A DNA stretch of 64,000 bases, taken from Hydrogenophaga sp. BPS33. GTDB taxonomy: Bacteria; Pseudomonadota; Gammaproteobacteria; Burkholderiales; Burkholderiaceae_C. The stretch is taken from positions 5,332,001 through 5,396,000 of the forward strand of contig NZ_CP044549.1 of the NCBI RefSeq assembly GCF_009859475.1, read 5' to 3'. The position numbers and the translations under genes are program-made. The notes beneath the pieces were generated by a model. It ran no database searches and was not told the DNA's origin. It worked only from the letters and a program-made list of their open reading frames with translations. Of the stretch, positions 1-9,124 are shown piece after piece. The number at the start of each line of letters is the position of its first letter. The first letter of the stretch is position 1.

Positions 1-1472
1 GCGTCCTGGTAGTCCTCGTGGCCCTTGCCGGCGATCAGCACCACGTCGCGCGCGCCAGCGCGGGCCACGGCCAGGGCGATGGCGCGTGCGCGATCGGGCT
101 CGACCATGGCCGCATCGGGCGCGCTCAGGCCGGCCACCATCTGGCGCAGGATCTGCTGCGGGTCCTCGCTGCGCGGGTTGTCGCTGGTGAACACGGTGCG
201 CGTGGCTTCGCGCTCGGCGGCTGCGGCCATCATCGGGCGCTTGCGCGCATCGCGGTCGCCGCCACAGCCCACCACCACCCAGAGCGCGCCGCCGCGTTTG
301 CGGGCCAGCGGTTGCAGCGCCTGCAAGGCCTTCTCCAGCGCGTCGGACGTGTGCGCATAGTCGACCAGCACCAGCGGCTGGCCAGGCCCCGCGCCGGCCA
401 GCTCCATGCGGCCAGGCACCGGCGTGAGCGCGGCGCAGGCGCTGACGGCATCGGCCATCGGCACGCCCAAGGCGCGCGCCGAGGCCAGCACGCACAGCAG
501 GTTCGATACGTTGTAGCGCCCTACCAACGGCAGGCTCAAGGCGTGCGTGGCCATCACGCGGCCCTGGGCATCGCGCTCGCCCACCTGGAAGGCCATGCCG
601 CTGTCGGTGAAGACCAGGTCCTGTGCGAACAGGCGCGCCTTGGCGATGCGCTGGTGCGCAGCCGGGTCGGCGGATTCGATCGCCACGGTCCACAGGCCCA
701 GCCCCCGCGCGGCCAGCTTGGCGGCCAGGCCGACACCGCGCACGTCGTCGAGGTTGACCACGGCGCAGGCCAGGCCGGGCCAGTCGAACAGCGCGGCCTT
801 GGCATTCCAGTAGGCTTCCATGCTGCCGTGGAAATCGAGATGGTCCTGCGTGAAATTGGTGAACACCGCCACGCGCAATTGCGTGGCGTTGAGCCGGCCT
901 TCCACCAGACCGATCGACGAGGCTTCGATGGCGCAGGCCTTGAGGCCTTCGCGCACGAAGCGGCGCAGCTCCGTCTGCAGCATCACCGGGTCGGGCGTGG
1001 TCAGGCCGGTGGGCACCAGCGACGGGGCATCGGCACCGGGCGCCGGCGCACGGCCCATGCCCAGCGTGCCCACCACCGCGCAAGGCTTCTGGCAGGCCGA
1101 GAGCAGTTGCGCCATCCACCAGGCGGTGGAAGTCTTGCCGTTGGTGCCGGTGATGGCGACCATGTCGAGTTCGGCGCTCGGCGTGCCGTGGAATTCGCTG
1201 GCGATCGCACCCGCCAGGTTCTTCAGGCCCGGCACCGCCACCACGCGTTCGTCGTCGAACCCATAAGGCTCGACCCGGTCGTGCTCTACCAGCGCCGCCA
1301 CGGCGCCCGCACCCAGCGCGGCCGCCACGAAGCGGCGCCCATCGGTGGCCGCTCCGGGCCAGGCCACGAAGCCGTCGCCCGCCTGCACACGGCGGCTGTC
1401 GCAATGCAACGCGCCGACGGCGCGTTCATGCAACCAGTCGGCCACGGCGGTGGGCTTGGTGATGACCTGCAT
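1..1472 (-). CDS. murE: MurE, UDP-MurNAc-tripeptide ligase, C-terminus cut by the window edge
   Basis: This cytoplasmic Mur ligase adds meso-diaminopimelate to UDP-MurNAc-L-Ala-D-Glu using ATP during peptidoglycan precursor synthesis. About 490 residues are present and the last few are outside the window. Visible are the P-loop AITGTNGKTSTAWW near residues 107-119 and, near the C-terminus, TSDNPRSEDP, which matches the DNPR motif of meso-DAP-specific MurE enzymes. The ATG shares its A with the ftsI stop (TGATG), so translation is coupled to ftsI. It is the last complete start in this part of the division/cell-wall cluster. No defects are seen. Confidence 0.95.
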   Translation of the reverse strand, partial: MQVITKPTAVADWLHERAVGALHCDSRRVQAGDGFVAWPGAATDGRRFVAAALGAGAVAALVEHDRVEPYGFDDERVVAVPGLKNLAGAIASEFHGTPSAELDMVAITGTNGKTSTAWWMAQLLSACQKPCAVVGTLGMGRAPAPGADAPSLVPTGLTTPDPVMLQTELRRFVREGLKACAIEASSIGLVEGRLNATQLRVAVFTNFTQDHLDFHGSMEAYWNAKAALFDWPGLACAVVNLDDVRGVGLAAKLAARGLGLWTVAIESADPAAHQRIAKARLFAQDLVFTDSGMAFQVGERDAQGRVMATHALSLPLVGRYNVSNLLCVLASARALGVPMADAVSACAALTPVPGRMELAGAGPGQPLVLVDYAHTSDALEKALQALQPLARKRGGALWVVVGCGGDRDARKRPMMAAAAEREATRTVFTSDNPRSEDPQQILRQMVAGLSAPDAAMVEPDRARAIALAVARAGARDVVLIAGKGHEDYQD

Positions 1473-3214
1473 CAGAAGGATTCCTCCACCACTTCGGTGA
1501 CGATCTGAGGCTTCACGTTGATGTCGGGCTGCACGCCGAGAATGCGCAGCGTCTGCTGCACCGTCTCGCTGAAGACGGGCGCGGCGACCAGGCCGCCGAA
1601 GTACTGGCCGTTGCTGGGCTCGTCGAGCATCACCGCGACCACGATGCGCGGCGACTCCAGCGGCGCCAGGCCGACGAACCAGCTGCGGTACTTGTTGCTG
1701 GCGTAGCCCTTGCCCTCTTGCTTGTGTGCGGTGCCGCTCTTGCCGCCCACGGAGTAGCCCATGGTCTGCGCGCGCGAGCCGGTGCCGCCGGGGCCGGCCG
1801 CCAGGCCCAGCATCTGGCGCACGGCGATGGTGTTCTTTGCGCTGAACACGCGCACGCCTTGCGCCGGCTCTTCGGTCTTCTGCAAGGTCAGGGGAATCAG
1901 CTCGCCATCGTGCGCGAAGATGGTGTACGCCTGCGAGATCTGGAACAGCGAAGCCGACAGGCCATAGCCATAGCTCATGGTGGCCTGCTCGATCGGACGC
2001 CAGGTCTTGTAGGGACGCAAACGACCCGTGACCGCACCGGGGAACGGCACCTGCGGCTTCTGGCCGAAGCCGGCCTGCGCGTAGGTTTCCCACATCTCGC
2101 GCGGGCTCATCTGCATGGCCATCTTGACCGTGCCCACGTTGCTCGACTTCTGGATCACCTGCGAGACCGTCAGCACGTCGTAGGCGTGCGAATCGCTGAT
2201 GGTGGAGCCGCCGATGGTGATGCGACCGGGCGCGGTGTGGATGGGCGTGTTGGGCGTGACCAGGCCTTTGTCCAGCGCCAGGGTGACGATGAAGGGCTTC
2301 ATGGTCGAGCCAGGCTCGAAACTGTCGGTGAGCACGCGGTTGCGCAGTTGCTCGCCCGTGAGGTTCACGCGCCGGTTCGGGTTGTAGCTCGGGTAGTTGG
2401 CCAGCGCGAGCACTTCGCCCGTGACCGTGTCGACCACGATCACGCTGCCCGCGCGCGCCTTGTGCTGCATCACCGCGTCCTTGAGCTTCTGGTACGCGAA
2501 GTACTGCACCTTGCTGTCGATCGACAGCTGCAGATCCGGGCCGTCCACCGGTGGCACCACGTCGCGCACGTCTTCCACCACGCGGCCCAGGCGGTCCTTG
2601 ATCACGCGGCGCGAGCCCGGCTTGCCTGCGAGCTTCTGGTTGAACGCGAGTTCCACGCCTTCCTGGCCGATGTCTTCCACGTTGGTGAAGCCCACCACAT
2701 GGGCCGCGGCTTCGCCTTCCGGGTATTGGCGCTTGTACTCCCGGCGCTGGTAGATGCCCTTGATGCCGAGCGCCGCAATTTCCTTGGCCACCGGCGCGTC
2801 CACCTGGCGCTTGATCCACACGAAGGTCTTGTCGTCGTCGCCCAGGCGCTTGCGCAGGTCGGCCAGCGGCATCTCCAGCAGCTTGGCGAGCTGGCGCAGC
2901 TTCGGGTCGGAACGGTCCACGTCTTCGGGAATGGCCCAGATGCTCTGCGCCACCACGCTGGAGGCGAGGATGAGGCCATTGCGGTCGAGCACGCGACCGC
3001 GGTTGGCCGGCAACTCCAGCGTGCGCGCGAAACGCACCTCGCCCTGGCGCTGGAAGAAGTCGTTGCCGAACACCTGCACGTAGGCGGCACGGCCCGCCAG
3101 GCCCGCGAAGGCCACGGCCAACCCGGCCACGATGAACTTGCTGCGCCACACCGGGGTGCGGCTGGCCAGCAAGGGACTGGCGGAGTAGTTGATGCTGCGG
3201 CTGTTGCGTGCCAT
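1472..3214 (-). CDS. ftsI: FtsI (PBP3), septal peptidoglycan transpeptidase
   Basis: This inner-membrane D,D-transpeptidase crosslinks septal peptidoglycan within the divisome. The 580-residue protein has a short basic cytoplasmic tail, one membrane segment at about residues 26-48, a PBP dimer domain and a transpeptidase domain. All three penicillin-binding motifs are visible: STMK (catalytic Ser about 303), SSN (about 357) and KSGT (about 492). I chose the ATG at 3214 over a TTG six bases upstream because the TTG overlaps the ftsL stop and the ATG has GGGGAG at a usable distance. It lies 2 bases after ftsL and overlaps murE by one base. Confidence 0.97.
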   Translation of the reverse strand: MARNSRSINYSASPLLASRTPVWRSKFIVAGLAVAFAGLAGRAAYVQVFGNDFFQRQGEVRFARTLELPANRGRVLDRNGLILASSVVAQSIWAIPEDVDRSDPKLRQLAKLLEMPLADLRKRLGDDDKTFVWIKRQVDAPVAKEIAALGIKGIYQRREYKRQYPEGEAAAHVVGFTNVEDIGQEGVELAFNQKLAGKPGSRRVIKDRLGRVVEDVRDVVPPVDGPDLQLSIDSKVQYFAYQKLKDAVMQHKARAGSVIVVDTVTGEVLALANYPSYNPNRRVNLTGEQLRNRVLTDSFEPGSTMKPFIVTLALDKGLVTPNTPIHTAPGRITIGGSTISDSHAYDVLTVSQVIQKSSNVGTVKMAMQMSPREMWETYAQAGFGQKPQVPFPGAVTGRLRPYKTWRPIEQATMSYGYGLSASLFQISQAYTIFAHDGELIPLTLQKTEEPAQGVRVFSAKNTIAVRQMLGLAAGPGGTGSRAQTMGYSVGGKSGTAHKQEGKGYASNKYRSWFVGLAPLESPRIVVAVMLDEPSNGQYFGGLVAAPVFSETVQQTLRILGVQPDINVKPQIVTEVVEESF

Positions 3215-3216
3215 GC

Positions 3217-3513
3217 TCAACGCTCCCCTTCGGTGGTGGCGGCCTGCGGCTCGAACACCGTGACGTACTGTGTGATGCCCGGCGTCACGGGCCGCATCTG
3301 CAACTGGCGCGATGCCAGGCCTTGCACGCGCGCGGGCGTGGCCTGTGCGCGCTTTTGCACCTGCAACTGCTCGTGCTCCGACTCCAGCTTGTGCGCCTGC
3401 GCCTTGGAGCGGTCCAGCGCGGTGTAGAGACGGCGCGATTCGTACTGCGTGTGCACCAGGTAGAAGGCACTGGCGATCACCGCCGCCAGCAAGGCCAGAT
3501 TCAGACGGATCAT
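3217..3513 (-). CDS. ftsL: FtsL, small bitopic cell-division protein
   Basis: FtsL forms the FtsQLB complex that activates septal wall synthesis. The 98-residue protein has the family layout: a very short N-tail, one hydrophobic helix at residues 4-20, then a periplasmic coiled coil rich in Leu, Glu and Gln (about 25-60). Sequence identity in this family is low, so the call rests on size, topology and position between rsmH and ftsI. The 85 bases separating it from rsmH contain a GC palindrome, listed separately. Confidence 0.9.
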   Translation of the reverse strand: MIRLNLALLAAVIASAFYLVHTQYESRRLYTALDRSKAQAHKLESEHEQLQVQKRAQATPARVQGLASRQLQMRPVTPGITQYVTVFEPQAATTEGER

Positions 3514-3544
3514 GGAGTCCCCCCCACGCTTGTCACTTCGTGAG

Positions 3545-3598
3545 CTGCGCGGCCCCCCAAGGGGGCGCGAGCTTGCTTGAGGCGGCCCGGCGCGGCGC
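3545..3598. repeat. Short intergenic repeat built on CCCCCCAAGGGGGCGC
   Basis: The rsmH-ftsL gap holds the near-palindrome GGCCCCCCAAGGGGGCGC followed by a run ending GGCGGCCCGGCG. A similar block lies at about 32236-32310. I recall such C-run/G-run blocks as common intergenic repeats in Comamonadaceae. No terminator-like T-run follows, so readthrough into ftsL is expected. Confidence 0.5.
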
Positions 3599-4522
3599 TC
3601 ATACCGGCGCCTCCGTGCGTTCGGCCACGCGCATCACGGCGCTGCGCGAGCGCGGATTGGCCTGCACCTCGGCATCCGAAGGCATCACGCGCTTGAGGCT
3701 GCACAGCGCCATGGGCGCGGGTTCGGCAAAGGGTACGCGGCGGTCCACCACGGCGCGCGAATGGCGTGCCATGAACTGCTTGACCATGCGGTCTTCGAGC
3801 GAATGGAAGCTGATCACCACCAGTTTTCCTCCCGGACGCAATACGCTCAGACTGGCCTCTAGGGCTTGTTGCAGCTCTTCAAGCTCGGCGTTGATGAAAA
3901 TCCGAAAAGCCTGAAATGTGCGCGTTGCAGGGTCCTTGCCCGGCTCGCGGGTTTTGACCGCGCCAGCCACGACTTCGGCCAGCTCGCCGGTGGTTCGAAA
4001 AGGGCCCCGTTCCTGTCGGCGACGATCAATCGCCTTTGCAATCGGTTGAGCAAACCGTTCTTCGCCATAGTCACGAATGACCTCCGCCAGGGTTGAGACT
4101 TCTGCCGTTTCCAGCCACTGCGCCACGCTCTGGCCGCGCGTGGTGTCCATGCGCATGTCCAGCGGGCCGTCGTGGCGAAAAGAAAAACCCCGTTCGGGGT
4201 CGTCGATCTGCGGGGAGCTCACGCCCAGATCCATCAGAAGCCCATCCGCGCTCGCGCCCCCCAGTTCCCCCAGGTGGCTGAAGCCTTCGTGCCGAATGGA
4301 CAAGCGGCCATCGAGGGCCGCCAGTTCCTGCGCAGACTGCACCGCCAGTGGATCTTTGTCGAAGACGGTCAACCGACCCTTGCGGGAGAGCTGCTCGAGG
4401 ATCCGGCGCGAATGCCCGCCGCGGCCGAAGGTGGCGTCGACGTAGTGCCCGTCCGGGTTGATGTCCAAGGCCTGCACAGCCTCGTTCAACAGGACGGTTT
4501 GATGGGTCCATGCGCTTTGCAC
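3599..4522 (-). CDS. rsmH: RsmH, 16S rRNA (cytosine-1402-N4) methyltransferase
   Basis: RsmH uses S-adenosylmethionine to methylate N4 of C1402 in the 16S rRNA P-site region. With a GTG start at 4522 the protein is 307 residues and begins [16 protein letters not shown], which matches the family N-terminus. Extending further upstream would run through mraZ. The SAM-binding loop [10 protein letters not shown] is at residues 28-37, and the C-terminal region contains the usual [10 protein letters not shown]. It starts 8 bases after mraZ, as is typical for this operon. Confidence 0.95.
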   Translation of the reverse strand: MQSAWTHQTVLLNEAVQALDINPDGHYVDATFGRGGHSRRILEQLSRKGRLTVFDKDPLAVQSAQELAALDGRLSIRHEGFSHLGELGGASADGLLMDLGVSSPQIDDPERGFSFRHDGPLDMRMDTTRGQSVAQWLETAEVSTLAEVIRDYGEERFAQPIAKAIDRRRQERGPFRTTGELAEVVAGAVKTREPGKDPATRTFQAFRIFINAELEELQQALEASLSVLRPGGKLVVISFHSLEDRMVKQFMARHSRAVVDRRVPFAEPAPMALCSLKRVMPSDAEVQANPRSRSAVMRVAERTEAPV

Positions 4523-4530
4523 CGCCGGCC

Positions 4531-4947
4531 TTAGAAAGAAAAGTCCTTGAAGACATCGGGCATCTCGGCCTTCATGGCTTCGGCTTCCTGCGCGGCATAC
4601 ACCTGCGCATCCCACAGTTCGAAGTGCGCGCCCATGCCGAGCAGCACCACGTCCTTGCTGATGCCCGCGCCCGCGCGCAGTTCCGGCGAAACCAACAAGC
4701 GGCCCGAACCATCCATTTCCACGTCCATCGCGTTGCCCAGAAAAATGCGCTTCCACCACTGGGCCGACATGGGCAAGTTGGCAATGCGTTCGCGGAATTG
4801 CTCCCAGGCGGTGCGCGGAAATACCATCAGGCAGCCGTGGGGGTGTTTGGTGATGGTCAGTGCCGCGCCCAGGGCGTCACGGTGCCGGGTCGGCATGGAA
4901 AGCCGACCCTTGGCATCGAGACTGAGAGAGGACGCGCCTTGGAACAC
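4531..4947 (-). CDS. mraZ: MraZ, AbrB-fold regulator of the division/cell-wall operon
   Basis: MraZ is a DNA-binding protein that represses its own operon in Escherichia coli and is the first gene of the cluster. The 138-residue protein carries two SpoVT/AbrB-type repeats, the first with the hallmark [17 protein letters not shown] chose the GTG at 4947 because it gives the standard N-terminus [11 protein letters not shown]; a TTG nine bases upstream would add only Met-Ile-Ala. AAGG lies about ten bases before the GTG. Four helically phased repeats just upstream probably form its operator. Confidence 0.95.
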   Translation of the reverse strand: MFQGASSLSLDAKGRLSMPTRHRDALGAALTITKHPHGCLMVFPRTAWEQFRERIANLPMSAQWWKRIFLGNAMDVEMDGSGRLLVSPELRAGAGISKDVVLLGMGAHFELWDAQVYAAQEAEAMKAEMPDVFKDFSF

Positions 4948-4965
4948 TGCGATCAAGCCTTAAAA

Positions 4966-5003
4966 GACACTTTTCACCACTTAATTGCACTTTTTTCCAC
5001 TGT
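4966..5003 (-). promoter_or_regulatory. Candidate MraZ operator: four 10-bp-phased AGTG repeats
   Basis: Reading the minus strand toward mraZ, AGTG-type boxes recur exactly every ten bases. On the plus strand CAC occurs at 4968-4970, 4978-4980, 4988-4990 and 4998-5000, followed by TT three times and TG once. MraZ proteins are known to bind short direct repeats spaced by one helical turn upstream of mraZ. The fourth copy overlaps the proposed -10 box, which fits autorepression. Confidence 0.65.
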
Positions 5004-5026
5004 AGCAGGAAAAAGTAGTCCGGCAA
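4999..5026 (-). promoter_or_regulatory. Candidate mraZ operon promoter
   Basis: On the minus strand there is a -35 TTGCCG (5021-5026), a 16-base spacer and a -10 TACAGT (4999-5004), each matching four of six consensus positions. Transcription would begin about 45 bases before the mraZ GTG and run through the phased repeats. Confidence 0.4.
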
Positions 5027-5238
5027 GTCACCGAATACAGATTTTTGCAATGAAATCAACCACTTAGGAAACATTTAGAAGCCAAATGCCGCACGAAAAT
5101 GCAGCAAAAGCAAGCACTTACAACATGCACTGCATGTGATGCTTGAAAACCCTGTTGCAGCAAGGGCTGTACAAATGATCAGGTGGAAGGCGACGGGTGG
5201 CGCGGCGCCCGCAGCGGGTGCGGGCGGGCCTGTGCAAA

Positions 5239-5259
5239 CCACCGGCGGGGCGCCGGTGG
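5239..5259 (-). terminator. Hairpin after hslU, probable terminator
   Basis: A perfect 8-bp stem CCACCGGC/GCCGGTGG with a five-base loop lies about 10 bases after the hslU stop. On the minus strand it is followed by only TTTG, so intrinsic termination may be weak. Its position between hslVU and the mraZ operon supports a terminator role. Confidence 0.5.
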
Positions 5260-5268
5260 CGGAAAACC

Positions 5269-6609
5269 TCAAAGAATGTAGCGCGAGAGGTCTTCGTTGC
5301 GGCTGAGTTCGGCCAGCCTGCCGTTGACATAGGCCGCGTCGATGGTGATGGTCTGGCCCTGCAGGCGAGAGGCGTCGAAGCTCACTTCGTCGAGCAGACG
5401 CTCCATCACCGTGGCCAGGCGGCGCGCGCCGATGTTCTCGGTGCGCTCGTTCACGTCGCAGGCAATCTGCGCCAGCTGGCGAATGCCTTCGGGTGCGAAC
5501 GACAACGTGACGCCTTCGGTTTCCAGCAGCGCCTGGTACTGGCGCACCAGCGAGGCGTGGGTCTGCGTGAGGATGGCTTCGAAGTCGTCCACCGACAGCG
5601 ACTGCAGCTCCACGCGGATCGGAAAGCGCCCCTGCAGCTCGGGGATCAGGTCGCTCGGCTTGGCCAGATGGAAGGCGCCGCTGGCGATGAACAGGATGTG
5701 GTCGGTCTTGACGATGCCGTACTTGGTGGTCACCGAGGTGCCTTCCACCAGCGGCAGCAGATCGCGCTGCACGCCCTGGCGCGACACCTCGCCGCTGCCA
5801 CCGCCATCGCTGCGCGAGGTCACCTTGTCGATCTCGTCGATGAACACGATGCCGTTCTGCTCGGCGTTGTGCAGGGCGCGCGTCTTGATCTCTTCTTCGT
5901 TGACCAGCTTGCCCGCTTCCTCGTCGATCAGCAGCTTCATGGCCTCGCCAATCTTGAGCTTGCGCGTCTGGCGCCGGCCAGCGCCCATCTGGCTGAACAT
6001 GCCACGCAATTGTTCGGCCATGTCTTCCATGCCGGCCGGCCCCATGATTTCCATGGTCGGGCGCGGCTCGGCCAGGTCGACCTCGATCTCGCGGTCGTCC
6101 AGTTGGCCCTCGCGCAGCTTCTTGCGGAAGGTTTGGCGCGCGGTGCTCTCGGGCGCGGCCACGGCACTGGCCGGTTCTGCAGCGGTGGCCCGCGCAGGTG
6201 GAATGAGGATGTCGAGGACGCGGTCTTCGGCCGCATCCTCGGCCCGCACGCGCTGCTTGCGCATCTCGACCTCGCGGGTCTGCTTGATGGCGATCTCCGC
6301 CAGGTCGCGGATGATGCTGTCGACATCCTTGCCCACGTAGCCGACTTCGGTGAATTTCGTGGCCTCGACCTTGATGAAGGGTGCGTCCGCCAGTCGCGCC
6401 AGGCGCCGCGCGATTTCGGTCTTGCCCACACCGGTGGGGCCGATCATGAGGATGTTCTTGGGCGTGATCTCGGGCCGCAGCTTCTCATCGACATGCTGGC
6501 GCCGCCAGCGGTTGCGCAGCGCAATGGCCACGGCGCGCTTGGCGCCCTTCTGGCCGATGATGAAACGGTCCAGCTCGGAGACGATTTCTTGCGGGGTCAT
6601 GGACGACAT
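5269..6609 (-). CDS. hslU: HslU, AAA+ unfoldase of the HslUV protease
   Basis: HslU unfolds substrates with ATP and feeds them to the HslV proteolytic chamber in the cytoplasm. The 446-residue protein is close to the usual length (443 in E. coli). It has Walker A GPTGVGKT at 57-64, Walker B VFIDEID and the C-terminal LSRYIL tail that docks on HslV. The ATG at 6609 begins [10 protein letters not shown], 5 bases after hslV; an ATG nine bases downstream is an alternative. Longer upstream readings would overlap hslV. Confidence 0.97.
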   Translation of the reverse strand: MSSMTPQEIVSELDRFIIGQKGAKRAVAIALRNRWRRQHVDEKLRPEITPKNILMIGPTGVGKTEIARRLARLADAPFIKVEATKFTEVGYVGKDVDSIIRDLAEIAIKQTREVEMRKQRVRAEDAAEDRVLDILIPPARATAAEPASAVAAPESTARQTFRKKLREGQLDDREIEVDLAEPRPTMEIMGPAGMEDMAEQLRGMFSQMGAGRRQTRKLKIGEAMKLLIDEEAGKLVNEEEIKTRALHNAEQNGIVFIDEIDKVTSRSDGGGSGEVSRQGVQRDLLPLVEGTSVTTKYGIVKTDHILFIASGAFHLAKPSDLIPELQGRFPIRVELQSLSVDDFEAILTQTHASLVRQYQALLETEGVTLSFAPEGIRQLAQIACDVNERTENIGARRLATVMERLLDEVSFDASRLQGQTITIDAAYVNGRLAELSRNEDLSRYIL

Positions 6610-6614
6610 GGGGA

Positions 6615-7160
6615 TCAGAGCACTTCCACGGTGTGGTTCATGTTGGTGTAGATGCACAGCTCACCGGCGATGGCGAGCGACTTGCGCACCACGTCTTCGG
6701 CGCTCAGCTCGGTGTGGTCGATCAGGGCCTTGGCCGCGGCCTGCGCATAGGCACCGCCGGAGCCGATGGCCACGATGCCGTGCTCGGGTTCGAGCACGTC
6801 GCCATTGCCGGTGATGATCAGCGCCGCCGTGCGGTCGCCCACGGCGAGCATGGCTTCCAGGCGGCGCAGCACGCGGTCGGTGCGCCACTCCTTGGTGAGT
6901 TCGATCGCCGCACGCACCAGGTGGCCCTGGTGTTTTTCGAGCTTGGCTTCGAAGCGCTCGAACAAGGTGAAGGCGTCGGCGGTGGCACCGGCAAACCCGG
7001 CCAGCACCTGGTCGTTGTAGAGCTTGCGCACCTTGCGGGCTGTGCCCTTGACGACGATGTTGCCCAGGGTGACCTGGCCGTCACCGCCAATGGCGACTTG
7101 CACACCTTGCGGCGTCTCGCGGCGCACGCAAACGATGGTGGTTCCGTGAAAAGATTCCAT
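6615..7160 (-). CDS. hslV: HslV, threonine peptidase subunit of HslUV
   Basis: HslV is a proteasome-beta-like peptidase that degrades misfolded and regulatory proteins with HslU. The 181-residue protein begins MESFHG followed by TTIV. Family knowledge says the propeptide is removed so that the first Thr (residue 7) becomes the nucleophile. A Lys in [11 protein letters not shown] fits the catalytic lysine. No good Shine-Dalgarno is visible before the ATG, and a heat-shock-like promoter ends almost at the start codon (see findings). Confidence 0.97.
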   Translation of the reverse strand: MESFHGTTIVCVRRETPQGVQVAIGGDGQVTLGNIVVKGTARKVRKLYNDQVLAGFAGATADAFTLFERFEAKLEKHQGHLVRAAIELTKEWRTDRVLRRLEAMLAVGDRTAALIITGNGDVLEPEHGIVAIGSGGAYAQAAAKALIDHTELSAEDVVRKSLAIAGELCIYTNMNHTVEVL

Positions 7161-7168
7161 GGCAAAAA

Positions 7169-7196
7169 ATGTGGGGACGAAAAGGCCGATTGCAAC
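7169..7196 (-). promoter_or_regulatory. Candidate sigma-32-type promoter for hslVU
   Basis: On the minus strand GTTGCAA (7190-7196) is followed after 13 bases by CCCCACAT (7169-7176). These resemble the sigma-32 consensus CTTGAAA and CCCCAT. hslVU is a classic heat-shock operon. The problem is that the start would fall about two bases before the hslV ATG, implying a leaderless or near-leaderless message. Confidence 0.35.
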
Positions 7197-7228
7197 CGCT
7201 GCTCAGGGGCCGGCGCAGGCGTCGGGCT

Positions 7229-9076
7229 TCAGTCGACGCGCACGACGACCTTGGCGTATTCGGTGATGCCGATGACGTTGAAGAATGCCGACACCAGGCG
7301 GTGCACGTCCACGAACTGCACGGTGCGCCCATTGGCGTGGTGGTCGGACACCCAGTTGAGCAGGGTACCCGCGGCAGAGAAGTCCACGCGGATGAGGTTG
7401 CGACAGGAAATGATGAGCACGTCCGCGCCCTGGATGCGGCGCTCGAGCTCTTCCAGTGTGGACTGTGGATCACCACGGATCTCGCCCGACAGCTCCACCA
7501 GGCCCAGCTGGTTGAACCCGCTCGGCTGGCTGTCCTGCTGCGAGTCCAGGCCGGTGAACACAGAGGGGACCTGTTCCAGCACCGACTCGCCCAACACCGA
7601 TTGGCCGGCTTCGCCAGGCTTCTCGCTGGAGAGCGATACGTATTGCGCGCGCGGCTTCTCCCACCCGGGAGGCGAGACCTCGTAGGTCACGCAGAAGTCC
7701 AGCGCGGTCAACTCGAATTCGTCGGGCCGATTCATCACGCGCAGCACCGCCATGCGCAACTCCCACCAGAGTTGCTCCACATCGCGCCGGCCCGAGGGCG
7801 TTTGGCGCTTGAGCAGTTCGCGGAAGTTGCTCGCACCCATGAAGCGCAACTCGGTCTGCTGATCGCCCCAGAGCGTGAAGATGCCCAGCAAAGCGCGCGC
7901 GGCCTTGAGGTCCATGCTCTCCAGGGGCGTCCAATCCAGCACCCAGGGTTGTGGCGCGCGCAGCAGCACGTTCTGCAGCGTGCCCACGGCATGCGCATCC
8001 AGCTCGGGCTCGCTGGCCCAGACGGCACGGTTGGGGCCGCTCGACGGTGTGTAGGTCTTGCCTGTCATGCTGGAGACCGCGCCGGGCATGTCATACCACT
8101 GGGGCGCGGAACGGCTGAAGCGGTTGACGAAGTCCACCGCACGGCTCTCGAAAGGCGCGAGCTGTCCGGTAGCGCGGTACAGATCGAACAGGGCCAGCCA
8201 ATCCTCGGTGTGGCCGGCCTTCGCCCCACCCTCGCCCAGCACCTCCAGCAAACCTTGCTCGGCCCCGGCGTCATCGCCGTTGGCAAAACGGATCGCGGCC
8301 TCCTCGACCTCCGGATCGTGGGCGATTTCCTGAACGTCGAGGGCGTAGAAACGCGACGCGGAAAAACCCGTGGTGCCCGCATCGCTGGAGGCGGTGGGCG
8401 CCATCAAGCCGGTGCGCACCAGGGACGGCGGCGCGGCGGGCACGGTGTCGAGCGCGTCTTGCGTGTGGTGCGCGGCCGCGGCGGCAGCAGTAGGAATCTT
8501 CAGCGCCGGCTCATTGAGCGACAGCGGCGCCGGCGCAGTGGACGCGGCATGGTGCAAGGGGCCCGGCTCGGTTTCGTCGTACTGCGCCTTGCGCTGCCGG
8601 GCATTGAGATCGGGTTGCGCGACGGCCTCGGGCGCCGCGCGGGATTTGGGCTGCGCGCTCCCAGGCAGTTGCGCCTGGGTGTTGAGCCCGGAACCGGTGC
8701 TGACCAGGGAGTCTGGGCCCTTGGTCTTCCACCATTGCATCGACATCTGGGCTTCGATCTCGTCGATCTTCTTCAAGGTCTCGGCCCGGTCGTCCGGCTT
8801 GGAAGGCAGGCTGCTCTGGAAGAACGACGGGCGCATGCCCGGACCTTCGGCACCCGTGCCTTCGCGGCTGCGGATCTTGCGCAGCATGTCGAATTCGCGC
8901 TTGCGCACGAAGTCGTTGCGGCGCTTGCGCTCGATCATTTCCTTGAGCGCGGCCTTGCTGTACTCGCTCTCGCGGTCGGCCGCCCGGGTGTCGAGGTCCG
9001 ACCAACTCGTGGTGGGGTGGCGCACGAACCTCACCACCTTGGACAAGAAGCCGCCGTTGGAATCGTCCTTGGACAT
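7229..9076 (-). CDS. Large uncharacterised protein with a C-terminal STAS-like domain
   Basis: I cannot assign a function to this 615-residue protein. It has a charged N-terminus (residues 40-75 rich in Arg, Lys and Glu, possibly helical), a low-complexity Ala/Pro/Ser-rich stretch near 110-210, a mid domain and a C-terminal region of about 90 residues. That region (VELSGEIRGDPQ through VVVRVD) resembles STAS domains, with a short beta strand, the segment RVDFSAAGTLLNW at the phosphorylation-loop position and a final amphipathic helix. No signal peptide or membrane helix is seen. It sits between dksA and hslV on the same strand, 48 bases from dksA. Confidence 0.6.
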   Translation of the reverse strand: MSKDDSNGGFLSKVVRFVRHPTTSWSDLDTRAADRESEYSKAALKEMIERKRRNDFVRKREFDMLRKIRSREGTGAEGPGMRPSFFQSSLPSKPDDRAETLKKIDEIEAQMSMQWWKTKGPDSLVSTGSGLNTQAQLPGSAQPKSRAAPEAVAQPDLNARQRKAQYDETEPGPLHHAASTAPAPLSLNEPALKIPTAAAAAAHHTQDALDTVPAAPPSLVRTGLMAPTASSDAGTTGFSASRFYALDVQEIAHDPEVEEAAIRFANGDDAGAEQGLLEVLGEGGAKAGHTEDWLALFDLYRATGQLAPFESRAVDFVNRFSRSAPQWYDMPGAVSSMTGKTYTPSSGPNRAVWASEPELDAHAVGTLQNVLLRAPQPWVLDWTPLESMDLKAARALLGIFTLWGDQQTELRFMGASNFRELLKRQTPSGRRDVEQLWWELRMAVLRVMNRPDEFELTALDFCVTYEVSPPGWEKPRAQYVSLSSEKPGEAGQSVLGESVLEQVPSVFTGLDSQQDSQPSGFNQLGLVELSGEIRGDPQSTLEELERRIQGADVLIISCRNLIRVDFSAAGTLLNWVSDHHANGRTVQFVDVHRLVSAFFNVIGITEYAKVVVRVD

Positions 9077-9124
9077 GAGCGATCGGTACCGAAAAGGAAA
9101 TCAAAAAGAAACGGCGGCGGGCGT

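Larger units (their letters stand above)
4948..5268. other. 321-base gene-free interval between mraZ and hslU
   Basis: No gene is evident. The mraZ-proximal part holds the candidate operator and promoter (4966-5026). The hslU-proximal part holds a strong hairpin (5239-5259). The middle, about 5030-5200, is noticeably richer in A and T than its surroundings, and I see no other feature there. Confidence 0.6.

Noticed and set aside
1718..3427. A 569-residue plus-strand frame opposite ftsI and ftsL.
   Set aside because: It is the antisense shadow of conserved genes, rich in His, Arg and Val with no motif.
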